Shown one piece after another: positions 39,299 to 53,372 of a stretch of DNA of 64,000 nt. This DNA is from Allodiplogaster sudhausi (lineage: Eukaryota; Nematoda; Chromadorea; Rhabditida; Diplogasteridae): the NCBI GenBank assembly GCA_945643635.1, contig CALZFC010000199.1, positions 1 through 64,000 of the forward strand, given 5' to 3'. The notes beneath the pieces were generated by a model. It saw only the letters and a program-made list of their open reading frames with translations, searched no databases and was not told where the DNA came from. Numbering within the stretch: position 1 is the first letter of the stretch; the number at the start of each line of letters is the position of its first letter. A program made the translations under genes and the position numbers.

Positions 39299-41876
39299 CT
39301 GATGATTCAAAGTGGTCCGAATTGTATTTAAACGAACCGTCTTGACGAGATCTAACTATGCATACCTTCACTAGTAGAATACCTATCATGACTTGGCCAG
39401 AACATGTCAAAATGTGATTTATCTAAAATTGACCATATCTTTTTTTGTCTAAAATTGACCATATCTTTTTTTCTGATGATTCAAAGTGGTCCGAATTGTA
39501 TTTAAACGAACCGTCTTGACGAGATCTAACTATGCATACCTTCACTAGTAGAATACCTATCATGACTTGGCCAGAACATTTCAAAATGTGATTTATCTAA
39601 AATTGACCATATCTTTTTTTGTCTAAAATTGACCATATCTTTTTTTTCTAATGATTCAAAGTGGTCCGAATTGTATTTAAACGAACCGTCTTGACGAGAT
39701 CTAACTATGCATACCTTCACTAGTAGAAGAATACCTATCATGACTTGGCCAGAACATGTCAAAATGTGATTTTATCTAAAATTGACCATATCTTTTTTTG
39801 TCTAAAATTGACCATATCTTTTTTTCTGATGATTCAAAGTGGTCCGAATTGTATTTAAACGAACCGTCTTGACGAGATCTAACTATGCATACCTTCACTA
39901 GTAGAATACCTATCATGACTTGGCCAGAACATGTCAAAATGTGATTTATCTAAAATTGACCATATCTTTTTTTGTCTAACATTGACCATATCTTTTTTTC
40001 TAATGATTCAAAGTGGTCCGAATTGTATTTAAACGAACCGTCTTGACGAGATCTAACTATGCATACCTTCACTAGTAGAATACCTATCATGACTTGGCCA
40101 GAGCATGTCAAAATGTGATTTATCTAAAATTGACCATATCTTTTTTTGTCTAAAATTGACCATATCTTTTTTTCTGATGATTCAAAGTGGTCCGAATTGT
40201 ATTTAAACGAACCGTCTTGACGAGATCTAACTATGCATACCTTCACTAGTAGAATACCTATCATGACTTGGCCAGAACATGTCAAAATGTGATTTATCTA
40301 AAATTGACCATATCTTTTTTTGTCTAACATTGACCATATCTTTTTTTCTAATGATTCAAAGTGGTCCGAATTGTATTTAAACGAACCGTCTTGACGAGAT
40401 CTAACTATGCATACCTTCACTAGTAGAATACCTATCATGACTTGGCCAGAACATGTCAAAATGTGATTTATCTAAAATTGACCATATCTTTTTTTGTCTA
40501 AAATTGACCATATCTTTTTTTCTGATGATTCAAAGTGGTCCGAATTGTATTTAAACGAACCGTCTTGACGAGATCTAACTATGCATACCTTCACTAGTAG
40601 AATACCTATCATGACTTGGCCAGAGCATGTCAAAATGTGATTTATCTAAAATTGACCATATCTTTTTTTGTCTAAAATTGACCATATCTTTTTTTCTGAT
40701 GATTCAAAGTGGTCCGAATTGTATTTAAACGAACCGTCTTGACGAGATCTAACTATGCATACCTTCACTAGTAGAATACCTATCATGACTTGGCCAGAAC
40801 ATTTCAAAATGTGATTTATCTAAAATTGACCATATCTTTTTTTGTCTAAAATTGACCATATCTTTTTTTCTAATGATTCAAAGTGGTCCGAATTGTATTT
40901 AAACGAACCGTCTTGACGAGATCTAACTATGCATACCTTCACTAGTAGAATACCTATCATGACTTGGCCAGAACATTTCAAAATGTGATTTATCTAAAAT
41001 TGACCATATCTTTTTTTGTCTAACATTGACCATATCTTTTTTTCTAATGATTCAAAGTGGTCCGAATTGTATTTAAACGAACCGTCTTGACGAGATCTAA
41101 CTATGCATACCTTCACTAGTAGAAGAATACCTATCATGACTTGGCCAGAACATGTCAAAATGTGATTTTATCTAAAATTGACCATATCTTTTTTTGTCTA
41201 AAATTGACCATATCTTTTTTTCTGATGATTCAAAGTGGTCCGAATTGTATTTAAACGAACCGTCTTGACGAGATCTAACTATACATACCTTCACTAGTAG
41301 AATACCTATCACGACTTGGCCAGAACATGTCAAAATGTGATTTTATCTAAAATTGACCATATCTTTTTTTTGTCTAAAATTGACCATATCTTTTTTTCTG
41401 ATGATTCAAAGTGGTCCGAATTGTATTTAAACGAACCGTCTTGACGAGATCTAACTATACATACCTTCACTAGTAGAATACCTATCACGACTTGGCCAGA
41501 ACATGTCAAAATGTGATTTTATCTAAAATTGACCATATCTTTTTTTTGTCTAAAATTGACCATATCTTTTTTTCTAATGATTCAAAGTGGTCCGAATTGT
41601 ATTTAAACGAACCGTCTTGACGAGATCTAACTATGCATACCTTCACTAGTAGAAGAATACCTATCATGACTTGGCCAGAACATGTCAAAATGTGATTTTA
41701 TCTAAAATTGACCATATCTTTTTTTTGTCTAAAATTGACCATATCTTTTTTTCTGATGATTCAAAGTGGTCCTAATTGTATTTAAACGAACCGTCTTGAC
41801 GAGATCTAACTATACATACCTTCACTAGTAGAATACCTATCACGACTTGGCCAGAACATGTCAAAATGTGATTTTA

Positions 41877-41901
41877 TCTAAAATTGACCATATCTTTTTT
41901 T
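41877..41901. repeat. One-box X-class monomer tail
   Basis: One AT-rich box between gatttta and ctgatg in an X monomer; the next monomers are K then Q. It is one of four such monomers in this neighbourhood. Confidence 0.9.
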
Positions 41902-44476
41902 CTGATGATTCAAAGTGGTCCTAATTGTATTTAAACGAACCGTCTTGACGAGATCTAACTATAAATACCTTCACTAGTAGAATACCTATCACGACTTGGC
42001 CAGAACATGTCAAAATGTGAATTTGTCTAAAATTGACCATATCTTTTTTTGTCTAACATTGACCATATCTTTTTTTCTGATGATTCAAAGTGGTTCGAAT
42101 TGTATTTAAACGAACCGTCTTGACGAGATCTAACTGTAAATACCTTCACTAGTAGAATACCTATCACGACTTGGCCAGAACATGTCAAAATGTGATTTAT
42201 CTAAAATTGACCATATCTTTTTTTGTCTAAAATTGACCATATCTTTTTTTCTGATGATTCAAAGTGGTCCGAATTGTATTTAAACGAACCGTCTTGACGA
42301 GATCTAACTATAAATACCTTCACTAGTAGAATACCTATCACGACTTGGCCAGAACATGTCAAAATGTGAATTTATCTAAAATTGACCATATCTTTTTTTG
42401 TCTAAAATTGACCATATCTTTTTTTCTAATGATTCAAAGTGGTCCGAATTGTATTTAAACGAACCGTCTTGACGAGATCTAACTATGCATACCTTCACTA
42501 GTAGAATACCTATCATGACTTGGCCAGAACATTTCAAAATGTGATTTATCTAAAATTGACCATATCTTTTTTTGTCTAAAATTGACCATATCTTTTTTTC
42601 TAATGATTCAAAGTGGTCCGAATTGTATTTAAACGAACCGTCTTGACGAGATCTAACTATGCATACCTTCACTAGTAGAAGAATACCTATCATGACTTGG
42701 CCAGAACATGTCAAAATGTGATTTTATCTAAAATTGACCATATCTTTTTTTTGTCTAACATTGACCATATCTTTTTTTCTGATGATTCAAAGTGGTCCGA
42801 ATTGTATTTAAACGAACCGTCTTGACGAGATCTAACTATGCATACCTTCACTAGTAGAATACCTATCATGACTTGGCCAGAACATGTCAAAATGTGATTT
42901 ATCTAAAATTGACCATATCTTTTTTTGTCTAACATTGACCATATCTTTTTTTCTAATGATTCAAAGTGGTCCGAATTGTATTTAAACGAACCGTCTTGAC
43001 GAGATCTAACTATGCATACCTTCACTAGTAGAATACCTATCATGACTTGGCCAGAGCATTCAAAATGTGATTTATCTAAAATTGACCATATCTTTTTTTG
43101 TCTAAAATTGACCATATCTTTTTTTCTAATGATTCAAAGTGGTCCGAATTGTATTTAAACGAACCGTCTTGACGAGATCTAACTATGCATACCTTCACTA
43201 GTAGAATACCTATCATGACTTGGCCAGAACATGTCAAAATGTGATTTTATCTAAAATTGACCATATCTTTTTTTTGTCTAAAATTGACCATATCTTTTTT
43301 TCTGATGATTCAAAGTGGTCCTAATTGTATTTAAACGAACCGTCTTGACGAGATCTAACTATACATACCTTCACTAGTAGAATACCTATCACGACTTGGC
43401 CAGAACATGTCAAAATGTGATTTTATCTAAAATTGACCATATCTTTTTTTGTCTAAAATTGACCATATCTTTTTTTCTGATGATTCAAAGTGGTCCTAAT
43501 TGTATTTAAACGAACCGTCTTGACGAGATCTAACTATGCATACCTTCACTAGTAGAATACCTATCATGACTTGGCCAGAACATGTCAAAATGTGATTTAT
43601 CTAAAATTGACCATATCTTTTTTTGTCTAACATTGACCATATCTTTTTTTCTGATGATTCAAAGTGGTCCGAATTGTATTTAAACGAACCGTCTTGACGA
43701 GATCTAACTATACATACCTTCACTAGTAGAATACCTATCACGACTTGGCCAGAACATGTCAAAATGTGATTTTATCTAAAATTGACCATATCTTTTTTTT
43801 GTCTAAAATTGACCATATCTTTTTTTCTGATGATTCAAAGTGGTCCGAATTGTATTTAAACGAACCGTCTTGACGAGATCTAACTATGCATACCTTCACT
43901 AGTAGAATACCTATCATGACTTGGCCAGAGCATTCAAAATGTGATTTATCTAAAATTGACCATATCTTTTTTTGTCTAAAATTGACCATATCTTTTTTTC
44001 TAATGATTCAAAGTGGTCCGAATTGTATTTAAACGAACCGTCTTGACGAGATCTAACTATGCATACCTTCACTAGTAGAATACCTATCATGACTTGGCCA
44101 GAGCATTTCAAAATGTGATTTATCTAAAATTGACCATATCTTTTTTTGTCTAAAATTGACCATATCTTTTTTTCTAATGATTCAAAGTGGTCCGAATTGT
44201 ATTTAAACGAACCGTCTTGACGAGATCTAACTATGCATACCTTCACTAGTAGAAGAATACCTATCATGACTTGGCCAGAACATGTCAAAATGTGATTTTA
44301 TCTAAAATTGACCATATCTTTTTTTTGTCTAAAATTGACCATATCTTTTTTTCTGATGATTCAAAGTGGTCCTAATTGTATTTAAACGAACCGTCTTGAC
44401 GAGATCTAACTATACATACCTTCACTAGTAGAATACCTATCACGACTTGGCCAGAACATGTCAAAATGTGATTTTA

Positions 44477-44501
44477 TCTAAAATTGACCATATCTTTTTT
44501 T
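44477..44501. repeat. One-box X-class monomer tail
   Basis: One AT-rich box in an X monomer preceded by D and followed by Q with tcctaattg. The local context is close to the copy at 41.9 kb, suggesting one origin followed by copying. Confidence 0.9.
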
Positions 44502-46730
44502 CTGATGATTCAAAGTGGTCCTAATTGTATTTAAACGAACCGTCTTGACGAGATCTAACTGTAAATACCTTCACTAGTAGAATACCTATCACGACTTGGC
44601 CAGAACATGTCAAAATGTGAATTTGTCTAAAATTGACCATATCTTTTTTTGTCTAACATTGACCATATCTTTTTTTCTGATGATTCAAAGTGGTTCGAAT
44701 TGTATTTAAACGAACCGTCTTGACGAGATCTAACTATAAATACCTTCACTAGTAGAATACCTATCACGACTTGGCCAGAACATGTCAAAATGTGATTTAT
44801 CTAAAATTGACCATATCTTTTTTTGTCTAAAATTGACCATATCTTTTTTTCTGATGATTCAAAGTGGTCCGAATTGTATTTAAACGAACCGTCTTGACGA
44901 GATCTAACTATAAATACCTTCACTAGTAGAATACCTATCACGACTTGGCCAGAACATGTCAAAATGTGAATTTGTCTAAAATTGACCATATCTTTTTTTG
45001 TCTAACATTGACCATATCTTTTTTTTCTGATGATTCAAAGTGGTCCGAATTGTATTTAAACGAACCGTCTTGACGAGATCTAACTATGCATACCTTCACT
45101 AGTAGAATACCTATCATGACTTGGCCAGAACATGTCAAAATGTGATTTATCTAAAATTGACCATATCTTTTTTTGTCTAAAATTGACCATATCTTTTTTT
45201 CTAATGATTCAAAGTGGTCCGAATTGTATTTAAACGAACCGTCTTGACGAGATCTAACTATGCATACCTTCACTAGTAGAAGAATACCTATCATGACTTG
45301 GCCAGAACATGTCAAAATGTGATTTTATCTAAAATTGACCATATCTTTTTTTTGTCTAAAATTGACCATATCTTTTTTTCTGATGATTCAAAGTGGTCCG
45401 AATTGTATTTAAACGAACCGTCTTGACGAGATCTAACTATACATACCTTCACTAGTAGAATACCTATCACGACTTGGCCAGAACATGTCAAAATGTGATT
45501 TTATCTAAAATTGACCATATCTTTTTTTGTCTAACATTGACCATATCTTTTTTTTCTAATGATTCAAAGTGGTCCGAATTGTATTTAAACGAACCGTCTT
45601 GACGAGATCTAACTATGCATACCTTCACTAGTAGAATACCTATCATGACTTGGCCAGAGCATGTCAAAATGTGATTTATCTAAAATTGACCATATCTTTT
45701 TTTGTCTAAAATTGACCATATCTTTTTTTCTGATGATTCAAAGTGGTCCGAATTGTATTTAAACGAACCGTCTTGACGAGATCTAACTATGCATACCTTC
45801 ACTAGTAGAATACCTATCATGACTTGGCCAGAACATGTCAAAATGTGATTTTATCTAAAATTGACCATATCTTTTTTTTGTCTAAAATTGACCATATCTT
45901 TTTTTCTGATGATTCAAAGTGGTCCTAATTGTATTTAAACGAACCGTCTTGACGAGATCTAACTATACATACCTTCACTAGTAGAATACCTATCACGACT
46001 TGGCCAGAACATGTCAAAATGTGATTTTATCTAAAATTGACCATATCTTTTTTTTGTCTAAAATTGACCATATCTTTTTTTCTGATGATTCAAAGTGGTC
46101 CGAATTGTATTTAAACGAACCGTCTTGACGAGATCTAACTATGCATACCTTCACTAGTAGAATACCTATCATGACTTGGCCAGAACATGTCAAAATGTGA
46201 TTTATCTAAAATTGACCATATCTTTTTTTGTCTAACATTGACCATATCTTTTTTTCTAATGATTCAAAGTGGTCCGAATTGTATTTAAACGAACCGTCTT
46301 GACGAGATCTAACTATGCATACCTTCACTAGTAGAATACCTATCATGACTTGGCCAGAACATTTCAAAATGTGATTTATCTAAAATTGACCATATCTTTT
46401 TTTGTCTAAAATTGACCATATCTTTTTTTCTAATGATTCAAAGTGGTCCGAATTGTATTTAAACGAACCGTCTTGACGAGATCTAACTATGCATACCTTC
46501 ACTAGTAGAATACCTATCATGACTTGGCCAGAACATGTCAAAATGTGATTTATCTAAAATTGACCATATCTTTTTTTGTCTAAAATTGACCATATCTTTT
46601 TTTCTGATGATTCAAAGTGGTCCGAATTGTATTTAAACGAACCGTCTTGACGAGATCTAACTATGCATACCTTCACTAGTAGAAGAATACCTATCACGAC
46701 TTGGCCAGAACATGTCAAAATGTGATTTTA

Positions 46731-46755
46731 TCTAAAATTGACCATATCTTTTTTT
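46731..46755. repeat. One-box monomer tail in a D/X hybrid
   Basis: The monomer has the D marker gtagaagaat with atgcat, but cacgac, gatttta and one AT box as in the X copies. It looks like a recombinant between a D monomer (left) and a one-box X monomer (right). Confidence 0.88.
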
Positions 46756-47403
46756 CTGATGATTCAAAGTGGTCCGAATTGTATTTAAACGAACCGTCTT
46801 GACGAGATCTAACTATAAATACCTTCACTAGTAGAATACCTATCACGACTTGGCCAGAACATGTCAAAATGTGAATTTGTCTAAAATTGACCATATCTTT
46901 TTTTGTCTAACATTGACCATATCTTTTTTTTGATGATTCAAAGTGGTCCGAATTGTATTTAAACGAACCGTCTTGACGAGATCTAACTATGCATACCTTC
47001 ACTAGTAGAATACCTATCATGACTTGGCCAGAACATGTCAAAATGTGATTTATCTAAAATTGACCATATCTTTTTTTGTCTAACATTGACCATATCTTTT
47101 TTTCTGATGATTCAAAGTGGTCCGAATTGTATTTAAACGAACCGTCTTGACGAGATCTAACTATGCATACCTTCACTAGTAGAATACCTATCATGACTTG
47201 GCCAGAACATGTCAAAATGTGATTTTATCTAAAATTGACCATATCTTTTTTTTGTCTAAAATTGACCATATCTTTTTTTCTGATGATTCAAAGTGGTCCT
47301 AATTGTATTTAAACGAACCGTCTTGACGAGATCTAACTATACATACCTTCACTAGTAGAATACCTATCACGACTTGGCCAGAACATGTCAAAATGTGATT
47401 TTA

Positions 47404-47428
47404 TCTAAAATTGACCATATCTTTTTTT
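47404..47428. repeat. One-box X-class monomer tail
   Basis: One AT-rich box in an X monomer followed by a Q monomer with gaatttgtct. It is the fourth such monomer between 41.8 and 47.5 kb. Confidence 0.9.
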
Positions 47429-48298
47429 CTGATGATTCAAAGTGGTCCGAATTGTATTTAAACGAACCGTCTTGACGAGATCTAACTGTAAATACCTTCA
47501 CTAGTAGAATACCTATCACGACTTGGCCAGAACATGTCAAAATGTGAATTTGTCTAAAATTGACCATATCTTTTTTTGTCTAACATTGACCATATCTTTT
47601 TTTCTGATGATTCAAAGTGGTTCGAATTGTATTTAAACGAACCGTCTTGACGAGATCTAACTATGCATACCTTCACTAGTAGAATACCTATCATGACTTG
47701 GCCAGAACATGTCAAAATGTGATTTATCTAAAATTGACCATATCTTTTTTTGTCTAACATTGACCATATCTTTTTTTCTAATGATTCAAAGTGGTCCGAA
47801 TTGTATTTAAACGAACCGTCTTGACGAGATCTAACTATGCATACCTTCACTAGTAGAATACCTATCATGACTTGGCCAGAACATGTCAAAATGTGATTTA
47901 TCTAAAATTGACCATATCTTTTTTTGTCTAAAATTGACCATATCTTTTTTTCTGATGATTCAAAGTGGTCCGAATTGTATTTAAACGAACCGTCTTGACG
48001 AGATCTAACTATGCATACCTTCACTAGTAGAATACCTATCATGACTTGGCCAGAACATGTCAAAATGTGATTTATCTAAAATTGACCATATCTTTTTTTG
48101 TCTAACATTGACCATATCTTTTTTTCTGATGATTCAAAGTGGTCCGAATTGTATTTAAACGAACCGTCTTGACGAGATCTAACTATGCATACCTTCACTA
48201 GTAGAATACCTATCATGACTTGGCCAGAACATTCAAAATGTGATTTATCTAAAATTGACCATATCTTTTTTTGTCTAAAATTGACCATATCTTTTTTT

Positions 48299-50049
48299 CT
48301 AATGATTCAAAGTGGTCCGAATTGTATTTAAACGAACCGTCTTGACGAGATCTAACTATGCATACCTTCACTAGTAGAAGAATACCTATCATGACTTGGC
48401 CAGAACATGTCAAAATGTGATTTTATCTAAAATTGACCATATCTTTTTTTTGTCTAAAATTGACCATATCTTTTTTTCTGATGATTCAAAGTGGTCCTAA
48501 TTGTATTTAAACGAACCGTCTTGACGAGATCTAACTATACATACCTTCACTAGTAGAATACCTATCACGACTTGGCCAGAACATGTCAAAATGTGATTTT
48601 ATCTAAAATTGACCATATCTTTTTTTTGTCTAAAATTGACCATATCTTTTTTTCTGATGATTCAAAGTGGTCCTAATTGTATTTAAACGAACCGTCTTGA
48701 CGAGATCTAACTATAAATACCTTCACTAGTAGAATACCTATCACGACTTGGCCAGAACGTGTCAAAATGTGAATTTGTCTAAAATTGACCATATCTTTTT
48801 TTGTCTAACATTGACCATATCTTTTTTTCTGATGATTCAAAGTGGTTCGAATTGTATTTAAACGAACCGTCTTGACGAGATCTAACTGTAAATACCTTCA
48901 CTAGTAGAATACCTATCACGACTTGGCCAGAACGTGTCAAAATGTGAATTTGTCTAAAATTGACCATATCTTTTTTTGTCTAACATTGACCATATCTTTT
49001 TTTCTGATGATTCAAAGTGGTCCGAATTGTATTTAAACGAACCGTCTTGACGAGATCTAACTATGCATACCTTCACTAGTAGAATACCTATCATGACTTG
49101 GCCAGAACATGTCAAAATGTGATTTATCTAAAATTGACCATATCTTTTTTTGTCTAAAATTGACCATATCTTTTTTTCTAATGATTCAAAGTGGTCCGAA
49201 TTGTATTTAAACGAACCGTCTTGACGAGATCTAACTATGCATACCTTCACTAGTAGAATACCTATCATGACTTGGCCAGAACATGTCAAAATGTGATTTA
49301 TCTAAAATTGACCATATCTTTTTTTGTCTAAAATTGACCATATCTTTTTTTCTGATGATTCAAAGTGGTCCGAATTGTATTTAAACGAACCGTCTTGACG
49401 AGATCTAACTATACATACCTTCACTAGTAGAATACCTATCACGACTTGGCCAGAACATGTCAAAATGTGAATTTGTCTAAAATTGACCATATCTTTTTTT
49501 GTCTAACATTGACCATATCTTTTTTTCTGATGATTCAAAGTGGTTCGAATTGTATTTAAACGAACCGTCTTGACGAGATCTAACTGTAAATACCTTCACT
49601 AGTAGAATACCTATCACGACTTGGCCAGAACGTGTCAAAATGTGAATTTGTCTAAAATTGACCATATCTTTTTTTGTCTAACATTGACCATATCTTTTTT
49701 CTGATGATTCAAAGTGGTTCGAATTGTATTTAAACGAACCGTCTTGACGAGATCTAACTATGCATACCTTCACTAGTAGAATACCTATCATGACTTGGCC
49801 AGAACATGTCAAAATGTGATTTATCTAAAATTGACCATATCTTTTTTTGTCTAACATTGACCATATCTTTTTTTTCTAATGATTCAAAGTGGTCCGAATT
49901 GTATTTAAACGAACCGTCTTGACGAGATCTAACTATGCATACCTTCACTAGTAGAATACCTATCATGACTTGGCCAGAACATGTCAAAATGTGATTTATC
50001 TAAAATTGACCATATCTTTTTTTGTCTAAAATTGACCATATCTTTTTTT
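48299..50049. repeat. 10-mer higher-order unit, copy 1 (1751 bp)
   Basis: Class order is D, X, K, Q, G, G, X, Q, G, G. The third, fourth and eighth monomers carry gaacgtg. It can be read as a hexamer followed by a tetramer that lost one Q/K member. The next monomer is D. Confidence 0.83.
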
Positions 50050-51623
50050 CTGATGATTCAAAGTGGTCCGAATTGTATTTAAACGAACCGTCTTGACGAG
50101 ATCTAACTATGCATACCTTCACTAGTAGAAGAATACCTATCATGACTTGGCCAGAACATGTCAAAATGTGATTTTATCTAAAATTGACCATATCTTTTTT
50201 TTGTCTAAAATTGACCATATCTTTTTTTCTGATGATTCAAAGTGGTCCTAATTGTATTTAAACGAACCGTCTTGACGAGATCTAACTATACATACCTTCA
50301 CTAGTAGAATACCTATCACGACTTGGCCAGAACATGTCAAAATGTGATTTATCTAAAATTGACCATATCTTTTTTTGTCTAACATTGACCATATCTTTTT
50401 TTCTAATGATTCAAAGTGGTCCGAATTGTATTTAAACGAACCGTCTTGACGAGATCTAACTATGCATACCTTCACTAGTAGAATACCTATCATGACTTGG
50501 CCAGAGCATGTCAAAATGTGATTTATCTAAAATTGACCATATCTTTTTTTGTCTAAAATTGACCATATCTTTTTTTCTGATGATTCAAAGTGGTCCGAAT
50601 TGTATTTAAACGAACCGTCTTGACGAGATCTAACTATGCATACCTTCACTAGTAGAATACCTATCACGACTTGGCCAGAACATGTCAAAATGTGATTTTA
50701 TCTAAAATTGACCATATCTTTTTTTTGTCTAAAATTGACCATATCTTTTTTTCTGATGATTCAAAGTGGTCCGAATTGTATTTAAACGAACCGTCTTGAC
50801 GAGATCTAACTATAATACCTTCACTAGTAGAATACCTATCACGACTTGGCCAGAACATGTCAAAATGTGAATTTGTCTAAAATTGACCATATCTTTTTTT
50901 GTCTAACATTGACCATATCTTTTTTTCTGATGATTCAAAGTGGTCCGAATTGTATTTAAACGAACCGTCTTGACGAGATCTAACTATGCATACCTTCACT
51001 AGTAGAATACCTATCATGACTTGGCCAGAACATGTCAAAATGTGATTTATCTAAAATTGACCATATCTTTTTTTGTCTAAAATTGACCATATCTTTTTTT
51101 CTGATGATTCAAAGTGGTCCGAATTGTATTTAAACGAACCGTCTTGACGAGATCTAACTATGCATACCTTCACTAGTAGAATACCTATCATGACTTGGCC
51201 AGAGCATGTCAAAATGTGATTTATCTAAAATTGACCATATCTTTTTTTGTCTAAAATTGACCATATCTTTTTTTCTGATGATTCAAAGTGGTCCGAATTG
51301 TATTTAAACGAACCGTCTTGACGAGATCTAACTATGCATACCTTCACTAGTAGAATACCTATCATGACTTGGCCAGAACATGTCAAAATGTGATTTATCT
51401 AAAATTGACCATATCTTTTTTTGTCTAACATTGACCATATCTTTTTTTTCTGATGATTCAAAGTGGTCCGAATTGTATTTAAACGAACCGTCTTGACGAG
51501 ATCTAACTATGCATACCTTCACTAGTAGAATACCTATCATGACTTGGCCAGAGCATTTCAAAATGTGATTTATCTAAAATTGACCATATCTTTTTTTGTC
51601 TAAAATTGACCATATCTTTTTTT
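50050..51623. repeat. 9-mer unit between two 10-mers (1574 bp)
   Basis: Order is D, X (with gatttatct and aacatt), G with gagcatg, G-like with cacgac, a monomer with the short form ctataatacc, then four G monomers, two of them with gagcatg or gagcatttc. The order departs from the canonical one and shows local reshuffling. Confidence 0.8.
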
Positions 51624-53372
51624 CTAATGATTCAAAGTGGTCCGAATTGTATTTAAACGAACCGTCTTGACGAGATCTAACTATGCATACCTTCACTAGT
51701 AGAAGAATACCTATCATGACTTGGCCAGAACATGTCAAAATGTGATTTTATCTAAAATTGACCATATCTTTTTTTTGTCTAAAATTGACCATATCTTTTT
51801 TTCTGATGATTCAAAGTGGTCCTAATTGTATTTAAACGAACCGTCTTGACGAGATCTAACTATACATACCTTCACTAGTAGAATACCTATCACGACTTGG
51901 CCAGAACATGTCAAAATGTGATTTTATCTAAAATTGACCATATCTTTTTTTTGTCTAAAATTGACCATATCTTTTTTTCTGATGATTCAAAGTGGTCCTA
52001 ATTGTATTTAAACGAACCGTCTTGACGAGATCTAACTGTAAATACCTTCACTAGTAGAATACCTATCACGACTTGGCCAGAACATGTCAAAATGTGAATT
52101 TGTCTAAAATTGACCATATCTTTTTTTGTCTAACATTGACCATATCTTTTTTTCTGATGATTCAAAGTGGTCGAATTGTATTTAAACGAACCGTCTTGAC
52201 GAGATCTAACTGTAAATACCTTCACTAGTAGAATACCTATCACGACTTGGCCAGAACGTGTCAAAATGTGAATTTGTCTAAAATTGACCATATCTTTTTT
52301 TGTCTAACATTGACCATATCTTTTTTTCTGATGATTCAAAGTGGTTCGAATTGTATTTAAACGAACCGTCTTGACGAGATCTAACTATGCATACCTTCAC
52401 TAGTAGAATACCTATCATGACTTGGCCAGAGCATGTCAAAATGTGATTTATCTAAAATTGACCATATCTTTTTTTGTCTAACATTGACCATATCTTTTTT
52501 TCTAATGATTCAAAGTGGTCCGAATTGTATTTAAACGAACCGTCTTGACGAGATCTAACTATGCATACCTTCACTAGTAGAATACCTATCATGACTTGGC
52601 CAGAACATGTCAAAATGTGATTTATCTAAAATTGACCATATCTTTTTTTGTCTAAAATTGACCATATCTTTTTTTCTGATGATTCAAAGTGGTCCGAATT
52701 GTATTTAAACGAACCGTCTTGACGAGATCTAACTATGCATACCTTCACTAGTAGAATACCTATCACGACTTGGCCAGAACATGTCAAAATGTGATTTGTC
52801 TAAAATTGACCATATCTTTTTTTGTCTAACATTGACCATATCTTTTTTTCTGATGATTCAAAGTGGTCCGAATTGTATTTAAACGAACCGTCTTGACGAG
52901 ATCTAACTGTAAATACCTTCACTAGTAGAATACCTATCACGACTTGGCCAGAACGTGTCAAAATGTGAATTTGTCTAAAATTGACCATATCTTTTTTTGT
53001 CTAACATTGACCATATCTTTTTTTCTGATGATTCAAAGTGGTTCGAATTGTATTTAAACGAACCGTCTTGACGAGATCTAACTATGCATACCTTCACTAG
53101 TAGAATACCTATCATGACTTGGCCAGAACATGTCAAAATGTGATTTATCTAAAATTGACCATATCTTTTTTTGTCTAACATTGACCATATCTTTTTTTCT
53201 GATGATTCAAAGTGGTCCGAATTGTATTTAAACGAACCGTCTTGACGAGATCTAACTATGCATACCTTCACTAGTAGAATACCTATCATGACTTGGCCAG
53301 AACATGTCAAAATGTGATTTATCTAAAATTGACCATATCTTTTTTTGTCTAAAATTGACCATATCTTTTTTT
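51624..53372. repeat. 10-mer higher-order unit, copy 2 (1749 bp)
   Basis: Order is D, X, Q, Q, G, G, G-like with cacgac, Q, G, G, which parallels the 10-mer at 48.3 kb position by position within class groups. The second Q and the eighth monomer carry gaacgtg. Confidence 0.83.

Larger units (their letters stand above)
33542..41043. repeat. Uniform class G expansion
   Basis: About 43 monomers, nearly all class G (atgcat, catgac, gatttatct) and mostly exactly 174 bp, with only scattered changes such as acatttc, gagcatg, an extra t at about 36,434 and aaatacc near 36,240. A D-X-hybrid trimer interrupts it at 35,283-35,812 and a D monomer starts at 39,648. Uniformity over 7.5 kb suggests recent local amplification. 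Differences are concentrated at aaaatt/aacatt and ctgatg/ctaatg. Confidence 0.87.
41044..48298. repeat. Mixed segment with recurrent one-box monomers
   Basis: About 41 monomers with D units starting near 41.04, 41.57, 42.60, 44.17, 45.20, 46.61 and 48.30 kb. Four monomers with a single AT box occur here. X-G and X-G-G alternations appear at 43.3-43.9 and 45.9-46.5 kb, showing loss of Q/K members from the usual order. Confidence 0.78.
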
